Of a DNA stretch of 64,000 nt, positions 25,891-34,470 are shown piece by piece. Made by a program: the position numbers and the translations under genes. Numbering within the stretch: the first letter of the stretch is position 1; every line of letters starts with the position of its first letter. Source of the DNA: Chitinophaga caeni (GTDB lineage Bacteria; Bacteroidota; Bacteroidia; Chitinophagales; Chitinophagaceae). The stretch is taken from the NCBI RefSeq assembly GCF_002557795.1, contig NZ_CP023777.1:3853001-3917000 (forward strand), given 5' to 3'. Under the pieces are notes generated by a model, which saw nothing but the letters and a program-made list of their open reading frames with translations, had not been told where the DNA came from and did no database searches.

Positions 25891-26739
25891 ATGAAAACAC
25901 AGGTGAAATTCCTTGCAATCGCCGCGTTATGCACCGCCATGGGCTTTAACGCCCTGGCTCAAGGCGTGAAGATGCCCGCACCGAGCCCACTCCAGGTAAT
26001 TAAACAAGATTTTGCTTTATCTAACGTGGAAGTTACATACTCCCGTCCTTCCGTGAAAGGCAGGAGCATTTTCGGAGCACAGGAGCCATACGGCGTAATC
26101 TGGCGCACCGGCGCCAATGCTGCCACCAAGGTAAAATTCGGGGAAGATGTTAAAGTAAACGGCATCGCTATCCCGGCCGGCGAATATGCCCTTTATACTA
26201 TCCCCGGCTCTAGCGAATGGACGGTTATCTTCAACAAGGGTATTAAGAACTGGGGTAAAGACGGCTACAAGGAATCTGACGATGTGGCCAGGTTTACCGT
26301 GCAGGCAACACAGATGCCTTTCCCGGTTGAAACATTCTTAATCAACTTCGAAAACATCCGTCCCAGCTCCATGGACATGATGATCATCTGGGAAGAAACC
26401 ATGGTGTCTTTCGAAATTACAGCCGATATCAATGATAAAATCATGGCGCAAATTGAAGAGGGAATGAAAAATCCTGATTTCAAGAAACGTCCGTATTGGC
26501 AAGCCGCTAATTTCTACTTCGAGAATAACTTGAACCTAGATGATGCGTTGAAGTACGTTGATGATGCCATTAAACAAGATGCCACGTTCTGGAAAGTGCA
26601 TCTGAAAGCAAAAATACTTGCTAAGAAAGGTGATAAAGCCGCTGCAAAAGCTGCCGCGGAACAATCTATCGCATTGGCTAAGACTGCGAAAAATGAAGAT
26701 TACGTGAGGTTAAATGAAAAATTGATCTCCGCGTTATAA
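25891..26739 (+). CDS. DUF2911 domain-containing secreted protein
   Basis: 282 residues with a signal peptide at 1-23 (ends NALAQG), so it is exported. The DUF2911 domain (about 30-175) shows the usual YSRPSVKGRSIFG, YGVIWRTGANAAT and IPAGEYALYTIPG motifs; a helical, TPR-like C-terminus (about 205-282) follows with YVDDAIKQDATFWKVHLKAK. The function of DUF2911 is unknown. The gene is monocistronic and ends at a strong bidirectional terminator shared with the convergent symporter gene. Confidence 0.9.
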   Translation: MKTQVKFLAIAALCTAMGFNALAQGVKMPAPSPLQVIKQDFALSNVEVTYSRPSVKGRSIFGAQEPYGVIWRTGANAATKVKFGEDVKVNGIAIPAGEYALYTIPGSSEWTVIFNKGIKNWGKDGYKESDDVARFTVQATQMPFPVETFLINFENIRPSSMDMMIIWEETMVSFEITADINDKIMAQIEEGMKNPDFKKRPYWQAANFYFENNLNLDDALKYVDDAIKQDATFWKVHLKAKILAKKGDKAAAKAAAEQSIALAKTAKNEDYVRLNEKLISAL

Positions 26740-26754
26740 TTTATTATCGATGCG

Positions 26755-26790
26755 AAAAATAGGGAGAAGGTATGCTTTCTCCCTATTTTT
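26755..26790. terminator. Bidirectional terminator (DUF2911 / symporter)
   Basis: A perfect 14-bp stem AAAAATAGGGAGAA (26755-26768) / TTCTCCCTATTTTT (26777-26790), 8-nt loop, with T-runs on both strands. The symporter stop codon (26783-26785) is inside the right arm, so the gene ends within its own terminator. Confidence 0.85.
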
Positions 26791-28480
26791 TTAACAAGCC
26801 ACGGTTCATTACCATTTGTATGATTACACCCAAAACTATCACCAATAAACATCCCAATACATTCAACCATAGGAAAGAAATAACGTCCATCATAAATACT
26901 ACGATCACTACGATTTCCGCCACCAAAGCGGCCCAGAAAATTGCCGTTCCCTTCGTTCTTTTCGCATAAAAAGCCATCAGGAAAATGCCTAGTATCGTTC
27001 CGTAAAACCAGGATCCTAATACGTTTACGGCTTCGATCAAGCTGCCTAAACCACTCGCAAACTGTGCCACCGCTATACAGAATATCCCCCATATTAGCGT
27101 CCACATCTTTGAAACTCTCAAATAATGCCGATCGCTTCCATCCGGTTTGATCAATCTTTTGTATATATCGATGACCGTTGTTGATGATAAAGAATTCAAT
27201 GCCGCGGCAATACTACCCCAAGCAGCTAAGAAAATGATGGCAATCAACAGGCCGACCAAGCCCTTTGGCAAGTTATGAATAACAAAATGTAGGAAAATAT
27301 AATTCGTATCATCCGTATCTGTTCCCGGAGTGGAAGCCTTGATAGCGTCCAGGGCTTCCTTGCGGATTACTTGGGAGGCCTTATCCGTTTGTTGCAAAGC
27401 TGATTTCGCCCGGTTTATTTCTGCATCGCTTCCCGTTTTGATCGCGGCAGCCAAAGCTTTAACCTGCACCTGTTTGGTAGTTGATAATTCATTATATTGA
27501 GCTTCCAAGGCTTTGATCTTAGGACCTTCCGCGCTTTCATACGACTTTACCAACTGCGCTTCATTAAAATAAATCGGCGCCCGGAAGTATAAATAAAACA
27601 CGAACACCAAGGCACCTAGCATTAATATTAGGAATTGCATCGGTACTTTCACCAAACCGTTCATTAATAGTCCTAACCTGCTCTCTTTAACAGATTTGGC
27701 TGTCAGGTACCGCCCCACTTGCGATTGGTCTGTTCCGAAGTATGAGAATGCCAGGAAGAAACCGCCGATCAAGCCGCTCCAAATATTATACTTATCCTTC
27801 CATTTAAAGTCCGTCACAATTACGTTCAACTTATCCATCTTACCGGAAACATGCAAAGCATCGGTAAACGAAACATCCGCCGGTAATAAATGGACCACCA
27901 TCCAACCGGCTAAGAACATCCCGGTAAAAACGATCACCAGTTGCAAAGTTTGCGTATAAGAAACTGCTTTCGTTCCACCCATCACGGTATATATAATCAA
28001 CAGTCCTCCCATGCCGATGTTCGTCCAAAATATACTCCAACCTAATAGGCTTGAGAGTATGATCGATGGTGCACAGATACTGATTCCCGTGGAGAGGCCG
28101 CGGGATAACATGAATAATACGGAGGTTAAAGTCCGGGTTTTAACATCGAACCTGGATTCTAAGAATTCGTAAGCGGTATATACTTTCAGCTTATGGTATA
28201 TCGGCACAAAAGTGACACAAAGGATTACCATTGCCAAAGGCAATCCAAAATAGTACTGAACAAAGCGCATACCATCAGTATATGCTTGCCCTGGCGCCGA
28301 AAGGAAGGTTATTGCGCTGGCCTGCGTGCCAATAATCGAAAGCAACACGATAAACCAGGGCATCGATTTATTTCCTAGGAAGTAACTATCTATATCCCGT
28401 TGGTCTCTACTTTTCCAAATGCCGTAAACGATGATAGCTATTAAGGTAAATGAAAGTACGATCCAATCTAAAGAACTCAT
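26783..28480 (-). CDS. Sodium:solute symporter (SSS family)
   Basis: 565 residues from the ATG at 28478-28480, giving MSSLDWIVLSFTLIAIIVYG as the first helix. The open frame runs upstream to 28561, but those residues overlap the small gene 28477-28605. About 13 transmembrane helices in the LeuT-like order, with SSS signatures such as GTQASAITFLSAPGQAY and TVMGGTKAVSYTQTLQ. A polar Lys/Glu/Ala-rich insert of about 90 residues, probably coiled coil, lies between helices at about 300-400; it is unusual. The start codon overlaps the preceding stop (ATGA), so it is translationally coupled to the small protein. Last gene of the PIG-L operon. It probably imports a product released by the deacetylase; substrate unknown. 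Confidence 0.9.
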   Translation of the reverse strand: MSSLDWIVLSFTLIAIIVYGIWKSRDQRDIDSYFLGNKSMPWFIVLLSIIGTQASAITFLSAPGQAYTDGMRFVQYYFGLPLAMVILCVTFVPIYHKLKVYTAYEFLESRFDVKTRTLTSVLFMLSRGLSTGISICAPSIILSSLLGWSIFWTNIGMGGLLIIYTVMGGTKAVSYTQTLQLVIVFTGMFLAGWMVVHLLPADVSFTDALHVSGKMDKLNVIVTDFKWKDKYNIWSGLIGGFFLAFSYFGTDQSQVGRYLTAKSVKESRLGLLMNGLVKVPMQFLILMLGALVFVFYLYFRAPIYFNEAQLVKSYESAEGPKIKALEAQYNELSTTKQVQVKALAAAIKTGSDAEINRAKSALQQTDKASQVIRKEALDAIKASTPGTDTDDTNYIFLHFVIHNLPKGLVGLLIAIIFLAAWGSIAAALNSLSSTTVIDIYKRLIKPDGSDRHYLRVSKMWTLIWGIFCIAVAQFASGLGSLIEAVNVLGSWFYGTILGIFLMAFYAKRTKGTAIFWAALVAEIVVIVVFMMDVISFLWLNVLGCLLVIVLGVIIQMVMNRGLLKK

Positions 28481-28605
28481 GAAAATGTTTTGGTGAAAGC
28501 ATAAAAAAGTATAATCAACATGGCTAACCATGCGATCACTAAAATGTACCAGTAATTCCAACTAGGGAATAACGGCGGTTTTTCCTCTTGATCTGATCCA
28601 GGCAT
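28477..28605 (-). CDS. Small single-pass membrane protein (42 aa), coupled to symporter
   Basis: 42 residues: a polar N-terminus (MPGSDQEEKPPLFPSWNYW), one hydrophobic helix at about 20-36, and a short tail ending FTKTFS. Its TGA stop (28477-28479) overlaps the symporter ATG, and its ATG lies 8 bp after the stop of the 54-residue gene upstream, so it sits in a tightly packed operon. Charge is negative at the N-terminus. The tight coupling suggests an accessory subunit or assembly factor of the symporter. No family recognised. Confidence 0.65.
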   Translation of the reverse strand: MPGSDQEEKPPLFPSWNYWYILVIAWLAMLIILFYAFTKTFS

Positions 28606-28613
28606 ATTAATAA

Positions 28614-28778
28614 CTAATTTCGTTTAGATAATAATCCACCGCTCAGCAAACCTAAAGCCAGGCCAATCATTAAACCTATATGGATCCGCTTAATGGCAAA
28701 TCCCGCTAAAATCCCGATGACCACGCATACGATCCCGGCGATATTCAGTCTTGACCTATCTGGTTCTTTCTTTCCCAT
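28614..28778 (-). CDS. Small two-helix membrane protein (54 aa)
   Basis: 54 residues, starting MGKKEPDRSRLN (basic, cytosolic), then two hydrophobic segments (about 12-29 and 33-50) separated by IKRIH, ending SKRN. The Gly-rich helices resemble a small hairpin membrane protein. It starts 8 bp after the PIG-L deacetylase stop (28787) and ends 8 bp before the 42-residue gene, so all four genes form one minus-strand unit. Function unknown; probably belongs with the symporter. Confidence 0.65.
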   Translation of the reverse strand: MGKKEPDRSRLNIAGIVCVVIGILAGFAIKRIHIGLMIGLALGLLSGGLLSKRN

Positions 28779-28786
28779 ATTAATTT

Positions 28787-31288
28787 TTATTGTCCGTTAG
28801 CTATATTTTTCCCCGGTAGCTTGGAGATTAAGTTTACAAATAATCGGTAGGCGCCCGGTACACCTGCCGGCAATTGCCGAAAGAATGACAAGCTCGTGTA
28901 AACATATTTACCCTTGCCATAATTAGTGACGATCGTAGCGCCATCCAGATCATTTTCATCAGGATCCGACATCGTGAATAACTTGGCATACTTGGGATCA
29001 GCGTTACCCGTAAAATACAAGCCCCTCTCCTGGATCCAGCCGTCGAAATCTGATGGAGTAATTTTATTAGGGTAATTAAATGCCAAGTTAGTTGCATCCT
29101 GTAGCGTTACAGGCGCCTTTTCATCCGTTACCCGGTCCCTCGTAATTTGGAATGGGTACGGACCTAATTCATTCATTTTAAGCCTGCTGTTTACATTATA
29201 CTGGACCAGCAATGTGCCGCCGCCTTTTACAAAATCCATGAGCTTAGGTTGCCAAATAGGCATCCTGCCTTGTGTATTATAAGCCCTAACACCAGTAATA
29301 ATAGCATCATACTGTTGCAGGTTTCCGGACATAATATCTGCATCAGATAAAATGTCTACTTGGTATCCAACTTGTCTCAAGGATTCCGCGACTTTATCAC
29401 CGGCTCCGGGAATATAGCCGATCTTATTACCATCATGTTTTAGGTTAACAGTAACCAGCTTGCCTTGGGCTAATGGGAATAAGGTAATTTTAGGAATATG
29501 ATCGTAGTTGATGATCGTTAGGCTACGGTCAAATTCCTGGTGATCGACATTTATAGTCAGGGTAAATTCGCCGGTATTGTTACTACCTACGCCGGTGGAT
29601 ATTACATCGAAATAAACATCTTGTTCCCCATTTTTCAAACCGATATTAAAACTTTGCGTAGCTTGTTGTATGCTATAGCCTTTAGGCACATGTAATGTTA
29701 CGGTACCTTTAACTGCCGCGGCAGTAGCTTTTAATTTTACAGGAATTTTTTGCGGGGCTTTACCCGTAAAAATATACACCGGGTCAGCGATATTAGCAAC
29801 AACCGGGGGGGCAAATATTAAAGGCTCATATACTTCCCCTTTTACGGGATCCGTATATTTATAAGAAACGGGTCGAACTATGTCGAAGCTTTCCCCTGCA
29901 ATTTCTAAATGGTAATGTGCTGTTAGAGCAGGGTCATTCCAAGGTTTGCCAATTAATTCTTGGCGGTTTACCACGTACATACCGACGGGATGTTCAGCAT
30001 TCAGCCAATACGGGTTAGTAAACTGCGCATTATTAGGTATGCTATAGTTCTTATTGAAGGAGATATATTCGTTGGTAGGCAACAGCATATTCAAGCTGCT
30101 ATCTTTACTATCCCATCCGATGCTTTTCAGGGTTACACTTGCATTTCCCCTGTTGATGATATCTATTTTGCCATCCAGCGTCTGCCCCGGTGAGTACATT
30201 GGTTGATTGCTATAAGCTTCCATCCATACTCCCGCACATGCCATGATGATTTCATCCATGGCTTTTAACTTCTGTGTTTTCCAAGCTACCCGGTTATCTA
30301 GCTGTTGCAAGGCTTTCTTCACTGCAATTAAAGCCGGGATCGAAGCAGCGGGATCTTGCGCGTTATAATTGTCAATGATGGATTGAACTTGTTTGCCAAT
30401 GCTACTTCCATCACGGGATTGAGACATGTCCGTAACGATCCCGTCCATCAAGGATTCTTTCGGTTGATCACCTTTGATCGTTGCAAAATATTCATAAGAG
30501 GCCCCCCTGGTAGCTGCCACACCGAAACCTTGACTTTTATGTTGGGAGCGGCTTTCCGCGGCTATTTCCCCGTATCCTTTGCCAAGCAAATAGTTATATG
30601 CCCCTACATTTAACTTGAATTGATCCGGTTTAATTGTATTGTTACCCCCGAAGTTGAAAGTATTCCAAAGTAAGCGTTTCGCTTGCCATGTACCAACATA
30701 TTTCAATTGCCCAGGGAACATCTTCGGGTTTGCGGCTGCTTCGAATGCTTCGGCAGCAATCATAGCAGAAGCGGTATGATGCCCATGCCCGGCCCTACTA
30801 TCTGCCGGGAAACGGCAAATAATAACATCCGGCTTGAAATTCCGGATAACCCAAACGGCATCGGCTAGTACTTGCTCTTTATTCCAAATCCTGAATGCCT
30901 CTTCCGGGTTCTTACAGAACCCGAAATCATTCGCACGCGTAAAAAATTGTTCTCCACCGTCTATTCTCCTCGCGGCAAGCAGCTCCTGGGTGCGGATCGC
31001 CCCGAGTAATTCCGCTTGTTCATTACCGATAAGATTCTGCCCCCCATCGCCGCGCGTGAGCGAGAGATACCCCGTCCTATATAAATTTTCTTTTGATAGA
31101 TAGGCAATCAGGCGGGTATTTTCATCATCGGGATGCGCAGCAAAGTACAAGACATTCCCTAGCGTTTTGAGTTTTTTCAACCGCAATAATATATCCGCCG
31201 AATTTGTCGCGGGTGTGGCTTGCCCGAAGCTAAACGAGGTAAAGCAGGTCAGCAAAACCATTACCGTAAATATCGTCTTTCGAATCAT
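28787..31288 (-). CDS. Secreted PIG-L family deacetylase with large C-terminal region
   Basis: 833 residues from the ATG at 31286-31288, which has an AGGAG ribosome site about 9 bp upstream; a GTG three codons earlier would overlap that site. A signal peptide covers residues 1-22 (ends SFSFG). The PIG-L domain (about 43-260) has the zinc motif AAHPDDE (50-56) and the second site SRAGHGHHTASAM. It would remove N-acetyl groups from GlcNAc-like sugars. The rest (about 330-833) contains beta-sandwich-like regions and a C-terminal GATase-like segment (VTGVRAYNTQGRM, FVKGGGTLLVQY). First gene of an operon with two small membrane proteins and an SSS symporter, suggesting uptake of the product. Confidence 0.9.
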   Translation of the reverse strand: MIRKTIFTVMVLLTCFTSFSFGQATPATNSADILLRLKKLKTLGNVLYFAAHPDDENTRLIAYLSKENLYRTGYLSLTRGDGGQNLIGNEQAELLGAIRTQELLAARRIDGGEQFFTRANDFGFCKNPEEAFRIWNKEQVLADAVWVIRNFKPDVIICRFPADSRAGHGHHTASAMIAAEAFEAAANPKMFPGQLKYVGTWQAKRLLWNTFNFGGNNTIKPDQFKLNVGAYNYLLGKGYGEIAAESRSQHKSQGFGVAATRGASYEYFATIKGDQPKESLMDGIVTDMSQSRDGSSIGKQVQSIIDNYNAQDPAASIPALIAVKKALQQLDNRVAWKTQKLKAMDEIIMACAGVWMEAYSNQPMYSPGQTLDGKIDIINRGNASVTLKSIGWDSKDSSLNMLLPTNEYISFNKNYSIPNNAQFTNPYWLNAEHPVGMYVVNRQELIGKPWNDPALTAHYHLEIAGESFDIVRPVSYKYTDPVKGEVYEPLIFAPPVVANIADPVYIFTGKAPQKIPVKLKATAAAVKGTVTLHVPKGYSIQQATQSFNIGLKNGEQDVYFDVISTGVGSNNTGEFTLTINVDHQEFDRSLTIINYDHIPKITLFPLAQGKLVTVNLKHDGNKIGYIPGAGDKVAESLRQVGYQVDILSDADIMSGNLQQYDAIITGVRAYNTQGRMPIWQPKLMDFVKGGGTLLVQYNVNSRLKMNELGPYPFQITRDRVTDEKAPVTLQDATNLAFNYPNKITPSDFDGWIQERGLYFTGNADPKYAKLFTMSDPDENDLDGATIVTNYGKGKYVYTSLSFFRQLPAGVPGAYRLFVNLISKLPGKNIANGQ

Positions 31289-31365
31289 AAGTAACACTCC
31301 TTAGTTTGCAGTTATCAAAAATAAACAAACAAACAGATAAACCTAATATTGTCGGGTTAAGAATT

Positions 31366-31397
31366 ATGTAGCATGGACTCGCGAGTCCATGCTACAT
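31366..31397. repeat. Perfect 32-bp palindrome at the edge of the tandem array
   Basis: 31366-31381 and 31382-31397 are exact reverse complements (16-bp arms), reading outward from GACTCGCGAGTC. The right half is the first unit of the tandem array that follows, so the array begins with one inverted copy. It lies between divergent promoter space of the PIG-L operon and the DMT-type gene. Confidence 0.9.
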
Positions 31398-31589
31398 TTC
31401 GCGGATCCATGCTACATTTCGCGGGTCCATGCTACATTTCGCGAGTCCATGCTACATTTCGCGGGTCCATGCTACATTTCGCGAGTCCATGCTACATTTC
31501 GCGAGTCCATGCTACATTTCGCGAGTCCATGCTACATTTCGCGGGTCCATGCTACATTTCGCGAGTCCATGCTACGTTTCGCGGATCCA
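31381..31589. repeat. Tandem array of a 20-bp unit, ten copies plus a partial
   Basis: The unit GCGRRTCCATGCTACATTTC repeats ten times without spacing (31381-31580) and ends in a partial GCGGATCCA. Only the RR dinucleotide varies (AG, GA or GG), in the order AG, GA, GG, AG, GG, AG, AG, AG, GG, AG, GA; the tenth unit also has one A-to-G change. Because 20 is not a multiple of 3, all three plus frames stay open, but that is a consequence of the repeat. There are no spacers, so it is not CRISPR. Confidence 0.95.
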
Positions 31590-31592
31590 AAA

Positions 31593-31922
31593 TTATTTCT
31601 TAAACATAAAATAAACAGCGCCAAGCAGTAAGCCGAAAGCTACCAGGTAATTCCATCGCAGCGGCTCTTTGAGATAAGTAATGGCAAAAATGCAGAAAAC
31701 GGAGAGTGTAATTACTTCCTGGATCATTTTTAATTGAAAACCGTTAATTCCTTCCAAAAAGCCTAGGCGGTTGGCCGGAACTTGGAAGCAGTATTCAAAG
31801 AATGCTATTCCCCAGCTGATTAGAATAACTTTCCACAAGGCAGCAGAATTGTGTTTCAGGTGACCATACCAGGCGATGGTCATAAAAATATTGGAAACCA
31901 GTAATAATAATACCGTACGCAT
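31593..31922 (-). CDS. DMT-type small membrane protein (DUF486)
   Basis: 109 residues from the ATG at 31920-31922 (MRTVLLLLVSNIFMTIAWYG), the usual DUF486 length; a longer frame to 31949 is less likely. Four transmembrane helices. Conserved features are WYGHLK after TM1, the FFEYCFQVPANRLG segment, and KMIQEVITL. DUF486 belongs to the drug/metabolite transporter superfamily as a half-size, probably dimeric protein; substrate unknown. The stop codon lies 3 bp beyond the end of the tandem array, so the array forms its 3' neighbourhood. pyrB is 71 bp upstream on the same strand. Confidence 0.87.
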   Translation of the reverse strand: MRTVLLLLVSNIFMTIAWYGHLKHNSAALWKVILISWGIAFFEYCFQVPANRLGFLEGINGFQLKMIQEVITLSVFCIFAITYLKEPLRWNYLVAFGLLLGAVYFMFKK

Positions 31923-31993
31923 GCAAAACAAGTTAAATACTTCGCACAAAACCTGGATATAATTCCCGGTCGGGAAAAAAAATCCGGTAATGA

Positions 31994-32944
31994 TTAATTA
32001 CCGGAACTTAAAGTAATATTTGGAGATTTTCCCGCAAGTAAATATAGTACTGCCATCCTGATGGCCACACCATTTTCAACTTGGTGCAGGATGATCGATT
32101 GCTTCGAATCTGCCGCATCGGAACTCAATTCTACCCCACGGTTAATTGGGCCCGGGTGCATCACCACGATTTCTTTATTCAAGCTGTCCAAGAGTTTTTT
32201 ATTAACCCCGTAAGCCAGCGAATATTCCCTTAAGGAGGAGAACAGCGGCGTATTTTGGCGTTCCAATTGGATCCTTAATACGTTGGCAACATCGCACCAC
32301 TCCAATGCTTCCCTCATGTTATAGGTTACGTTGACATCCAAAGCTTTTTCCAAGTATTTTGGGATCAATGTTGGCGGCCCTACAACCGTTACTTCGGCTC
32401 CTTGCTTTCGCAGGCAATAGATATTGGATAGCGCAACCCGCGAGTGCATAATATCTCCGCAAATGGCAATTTTCTTCCCTTCCACTTTCCCTAATTTCTC
32501 ACGGATAGAAAAAGAGTCAAGCAAAGCTTGGGTCGGGTGTTCGTTGATCCCATCCCCGGCATTAACGATCGGAACATCGATGTGCTTCGATAAGAAGTGC
32601 GGGGCGCCGGTAGCCGAATGGCGCATCACGACCATATCTACTTTCATAGATAAGATATTGTTGACCGTATCGATCAGCGTTTCACCCTTTGACACGGATG
32701 AACCGGAGGCAGAAAAGTTTACCACGTCTGCGCCTAATCTTTTTTCAGCTAATTCAAATGAGATTCTTGTTCGGGTGGAGTTCTCGAAAAAGACATTCAC
32801 GATAGTGGTATCCCTCAGCGTCGGAACTTTCTTAATTGGCCTTTGTAAAACTTCCTTGAAGGAATCGGCAGTTTGAAAAATGAGTTCTATATCCTGGCGC
32901 TGCAAATCGCGAATACCGAGCAGATGTTTTACTGATAGTGACAT
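31994..32944 (-). CDS. pyrB: Aspartate carbamoyltransferase catalytic subunit
   Basis: 316 residues. Second step of pyrimidine synthesis: carbamoyl phosphate plus aspartate to N-carbamoyl-aspartate. The carbamoyl-phosphate loop is FFENSTRTRISFE (52-64); others are VMRHSATGAPHFLSK, HPTQALLDS, RIQLERQ and MHPGPINRGVE. No regulatory pyrI gene is next to it. pyrR lies 184 bp upstream on the same strand, so the two are likely co-expressed. TATATTTG on the minus strand (32952-32959), just before the ATG, resembles a -7 element and would imply an almost leaderless transcript; uncertain. Confidence 0.96.
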   Translation of the reverse strand: MSLSVKHLLGIRDLQRQDIELIFQTADSFKEVLQRPIKKVPTLRDTTIVNVFFENSTRTRISFELAEKRLGADVVNFSASGSSVSKGETLIDTVNNILSMKVDMVVMRHSATGAPHFLSKHIDVPIVNAGDGINEHPTQALLDSFSIREKLGKVEGKKIAICGDIMHSRVALSNIYCLRKQGAEVTVVGPPTLIPKYLEKALDVNVTYNMREALEWCDVANVLRIQLERQNTPLFSSLREYSLAYGVNKKLLDSLNKEIVVMHPGPINRGVELSSDAADSKQSIILHQVENGVAIRMAVLYLLAGKSPNITLSSGN

Positions 32945-33128
32945 TAAGATGCAAATATAAAGGCTATCCTGAATATCGAAAAATGAAAATAAAAATTTCT
33001 TACAAGTATTTTCCGTATTGACCTCTCTAAATGAGCGTGTTAGAGGTATTTTAATTTGCTTTCATCCCCATTATTTAAAGATTAATACATCTTAATACAT
33101 GGAATAAAATCATTATTTGTAATGGTAG

Positions 33129-33659
33129 TTAATCTACCAATACAACTTCATCTTTGCCATCTTTCTCTTTCCATAATACCTTTACCCTCTGGGTAATAAT
33201 GGCATCGATAGTACGGCCGGTATAATCAGATTGTATCGGTAGCTGCCTGCTAAAGCGGCGGTCGATCAGTACGAGCAATTCCACGGAAGAAGGTCTCCCG
33301 AAATCCAGCATCGCATCGAGGGCAGAACGGATCGTGCGGCCGGTATACAACACATCATCAATCAGGACCACCTTTTTCCCCTCGATGGAGAAGTTGATAT
33401 CCATCTCGTTGGGAACATGCAGCTCATTGCCGGATTTAAAATCATCACGGTAAAACGTGATATCCAGCTTACCGTAAGGAATTTGGATACCGGGCAACAA
33501 TTGGCTCAGTTTGCGGTGAATCCTGTCTGATAGGTAAATTCCCCTCGGTTGCAGGCCGATCAGCACGGTATCTTCAAAACGCAGGTGATTTTCCAGTAAT
33601 TGATGGCAAAGCCTGTCGATGGTAATGCCCAACTGTTTATCGTTCAGTATGGTCTTCAA
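33129..33659 (-). CDS. pyrR: Bifunctional pyr operon regulator / uracil phosphoribosyltransferase PyrR
   Basis: 176 residues. Type I phosphoribosyltransferase fold with the PRPP loop VVLIDDVLYTGRTIRSALD (97-115) and the ILNDKQLGITIDRLCHQ N-terminus of PyrR. In Firmicutes PyrR binds pyr mRNA to attenuate transcription. Here pyrB follows after 184 bp, but I cannot find a convincing PyrR-binding anti-antiterminator in that gap, so the RNA role in this organism is doubtful; uracil salvage is the safer function. Family call is firm. Confidence 0.93.
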   Translation of the reverse strand: MKTILNDKQLGITIDRLCHQLLENHLRFEDTVLIGLQPRGIYLSDRIHRKLSQLLPGIQIPYGKLDITFYRDDFKSGNELHVPNEMDINFSIEGKKVVLIDDVLYTGRTIRSALDAMLDFGRPSSVELLVLIDRRFSRQLPIQSDYTGRTIDAIITQRVKVLWKEKDGKDEVVLVD

Positions 33660-33778
33660 TGTGTTGTAATTTTCAATTTGAACACAAAATTAATGATAAA
33701 TGCGCCGATTTTGAAGTTATTTGGCATAAATTCAATGATCAATTTTTTTAGATGTCATAGAAGTAGGAAATTTATAGT

Positions 33779-34294
33779 ATGAAAAAGTTTTCAATGAAAT
33801 TTATAAATATACTGGTAATGGCATTTACATTATTTGGAGGCACTGCCAATGGGCAGTTGAAAGTTGGCGATCAAGCTCCCCTTTTTACCTTGAAGGACCA
33901 GGATGGTAAAGATTTCAACATGGCCGATGTGATCGGCAAACAGCCCGTGGTAGTTTATTTTTATCCCAAGGATGATACACCGGGATGCACCAAGGAGGCT
34001 TGTTCGTTTAGGGATGCCTATAATGAATTTACCGATAAAGGCGTAAAGGTTATCGGCATCAGCAATGGTAGCGTCGCTTCTCATAAAGCTTTCGCGGAGA
34101 AATACCATTTGCCCTTTACTTTATTGAGCGATACCGATAACGAAGCCAGGAAGTTGTACGGGGTTCCTAAAACCATGATGTTGCCGGGAAGGGTTACTTA
34201 CGTGATCGATAAAAACGGGAAAATCATTCACTATTTCAATTCGATGACAGGGGCCACCAAGCATGTTGAAGAGGCGCTGTCGGCATTACAATAA
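33779..34294 (+). CDS. Exported peroxiredoxin (Bcp/PrxQ type)
   Basis: 171 residues. Reduces peroxides through cysteine chemistry. Unlike most Bcp proteins it has an N-terminal signal peptide (1-25, ending TANGQ), so it is periplasmic. The active site PKDDTPGCTKEACSFRD carries peroxidatic Cys70 and resolving Cys75 spaced by four residues, the PrxQ arrangement. The rest of the thioredoxin fold follows (VKVIGISNGSVASHKAF, RVTYVIDKNGKI). An alternative start at Met6 would shorten the n-region of the signal without changing the call. Monocistronic, divergent from pyrR. Confidence 0.92.
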   Translation: MKKFSMKFINILVMAFTLFGGTANGQLKVGDQAPLFTLKDQDGKDFNMADVIGKQPVVVYFYPKDDTPGCTKEACSFRDAYNEFTDKGVKVIGISNGSVASHKAFAEKYHLPFTLLSDTDNEARKLYGVPKTMMLPGRVTYVIDKNGKIIHYFNSMTGATKHVEEALSALQ

Positions 34295-34316
34295 TGTTCA
34301 CGTTTTTTTTGGGTGG

Positions 34317-34355
34317 AGGGATTGCGCGGATTTTTTGGGCTGGGCGTAGGATTGA
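34317..34355 (+). repeat. Short GGATTG-type tract, second copy
   Basis: GGGATTGCGCGGATTTTTTGG and GTAGGATTGATTTG lie just after the peroxiredoxin gene and resemble the longer tract at 14071-14152 in motif and in position relative to a stop codon. Too short for firm classification. Confidence 0.35.
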
Positions 34356-34398
34356 TTTGCTTATTTATTGATTTTACTGGTGATTTTATTTATAAAAA

Positions 34399-34429
34399 TA
34401 AACGGTCCCCAATATTTGGAGACCGTTTA
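34399..34429. terminator. Terminator between peroxiredoxin and P5C dehydrogenase genes
   Basis: Arms 34399-34411 (TAAACGGTCCCCA) and 34417-34429 (TGGAGACCGTTTA) pair at 12 of 13 positions, 5-nt loop. On the minus strand it is followed by TTTTTATA, so it best serves the dehydrogenase gene; the plus side has a weaker CTTTTATT. Confidence 0.8.
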
Positions 34430-34470
34430 CTTTTATTCCTTGTTTCTAATAATTAGAAAGTTTATGCTTT

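Noticed and set aside
31381..31589. CRISPR array
   Set aside because: Units are contiguous without spacers and no cas gene is in the window.
31373..31631. Three overlapping open frames with repeated MLHFA/CYISR peptides
   Set aside because: All three frames are open only because the 20-bp repeat contains no stop in any frame; the peptide is the same unit in shifted order, and no ribosome site is seen.
32945..33128. PyrR-binding attenuator between pyrR and pyrB
   Set aside because: No alternative antiterminator/terminator hairpins or PyrR-binding consensus were found by eye.
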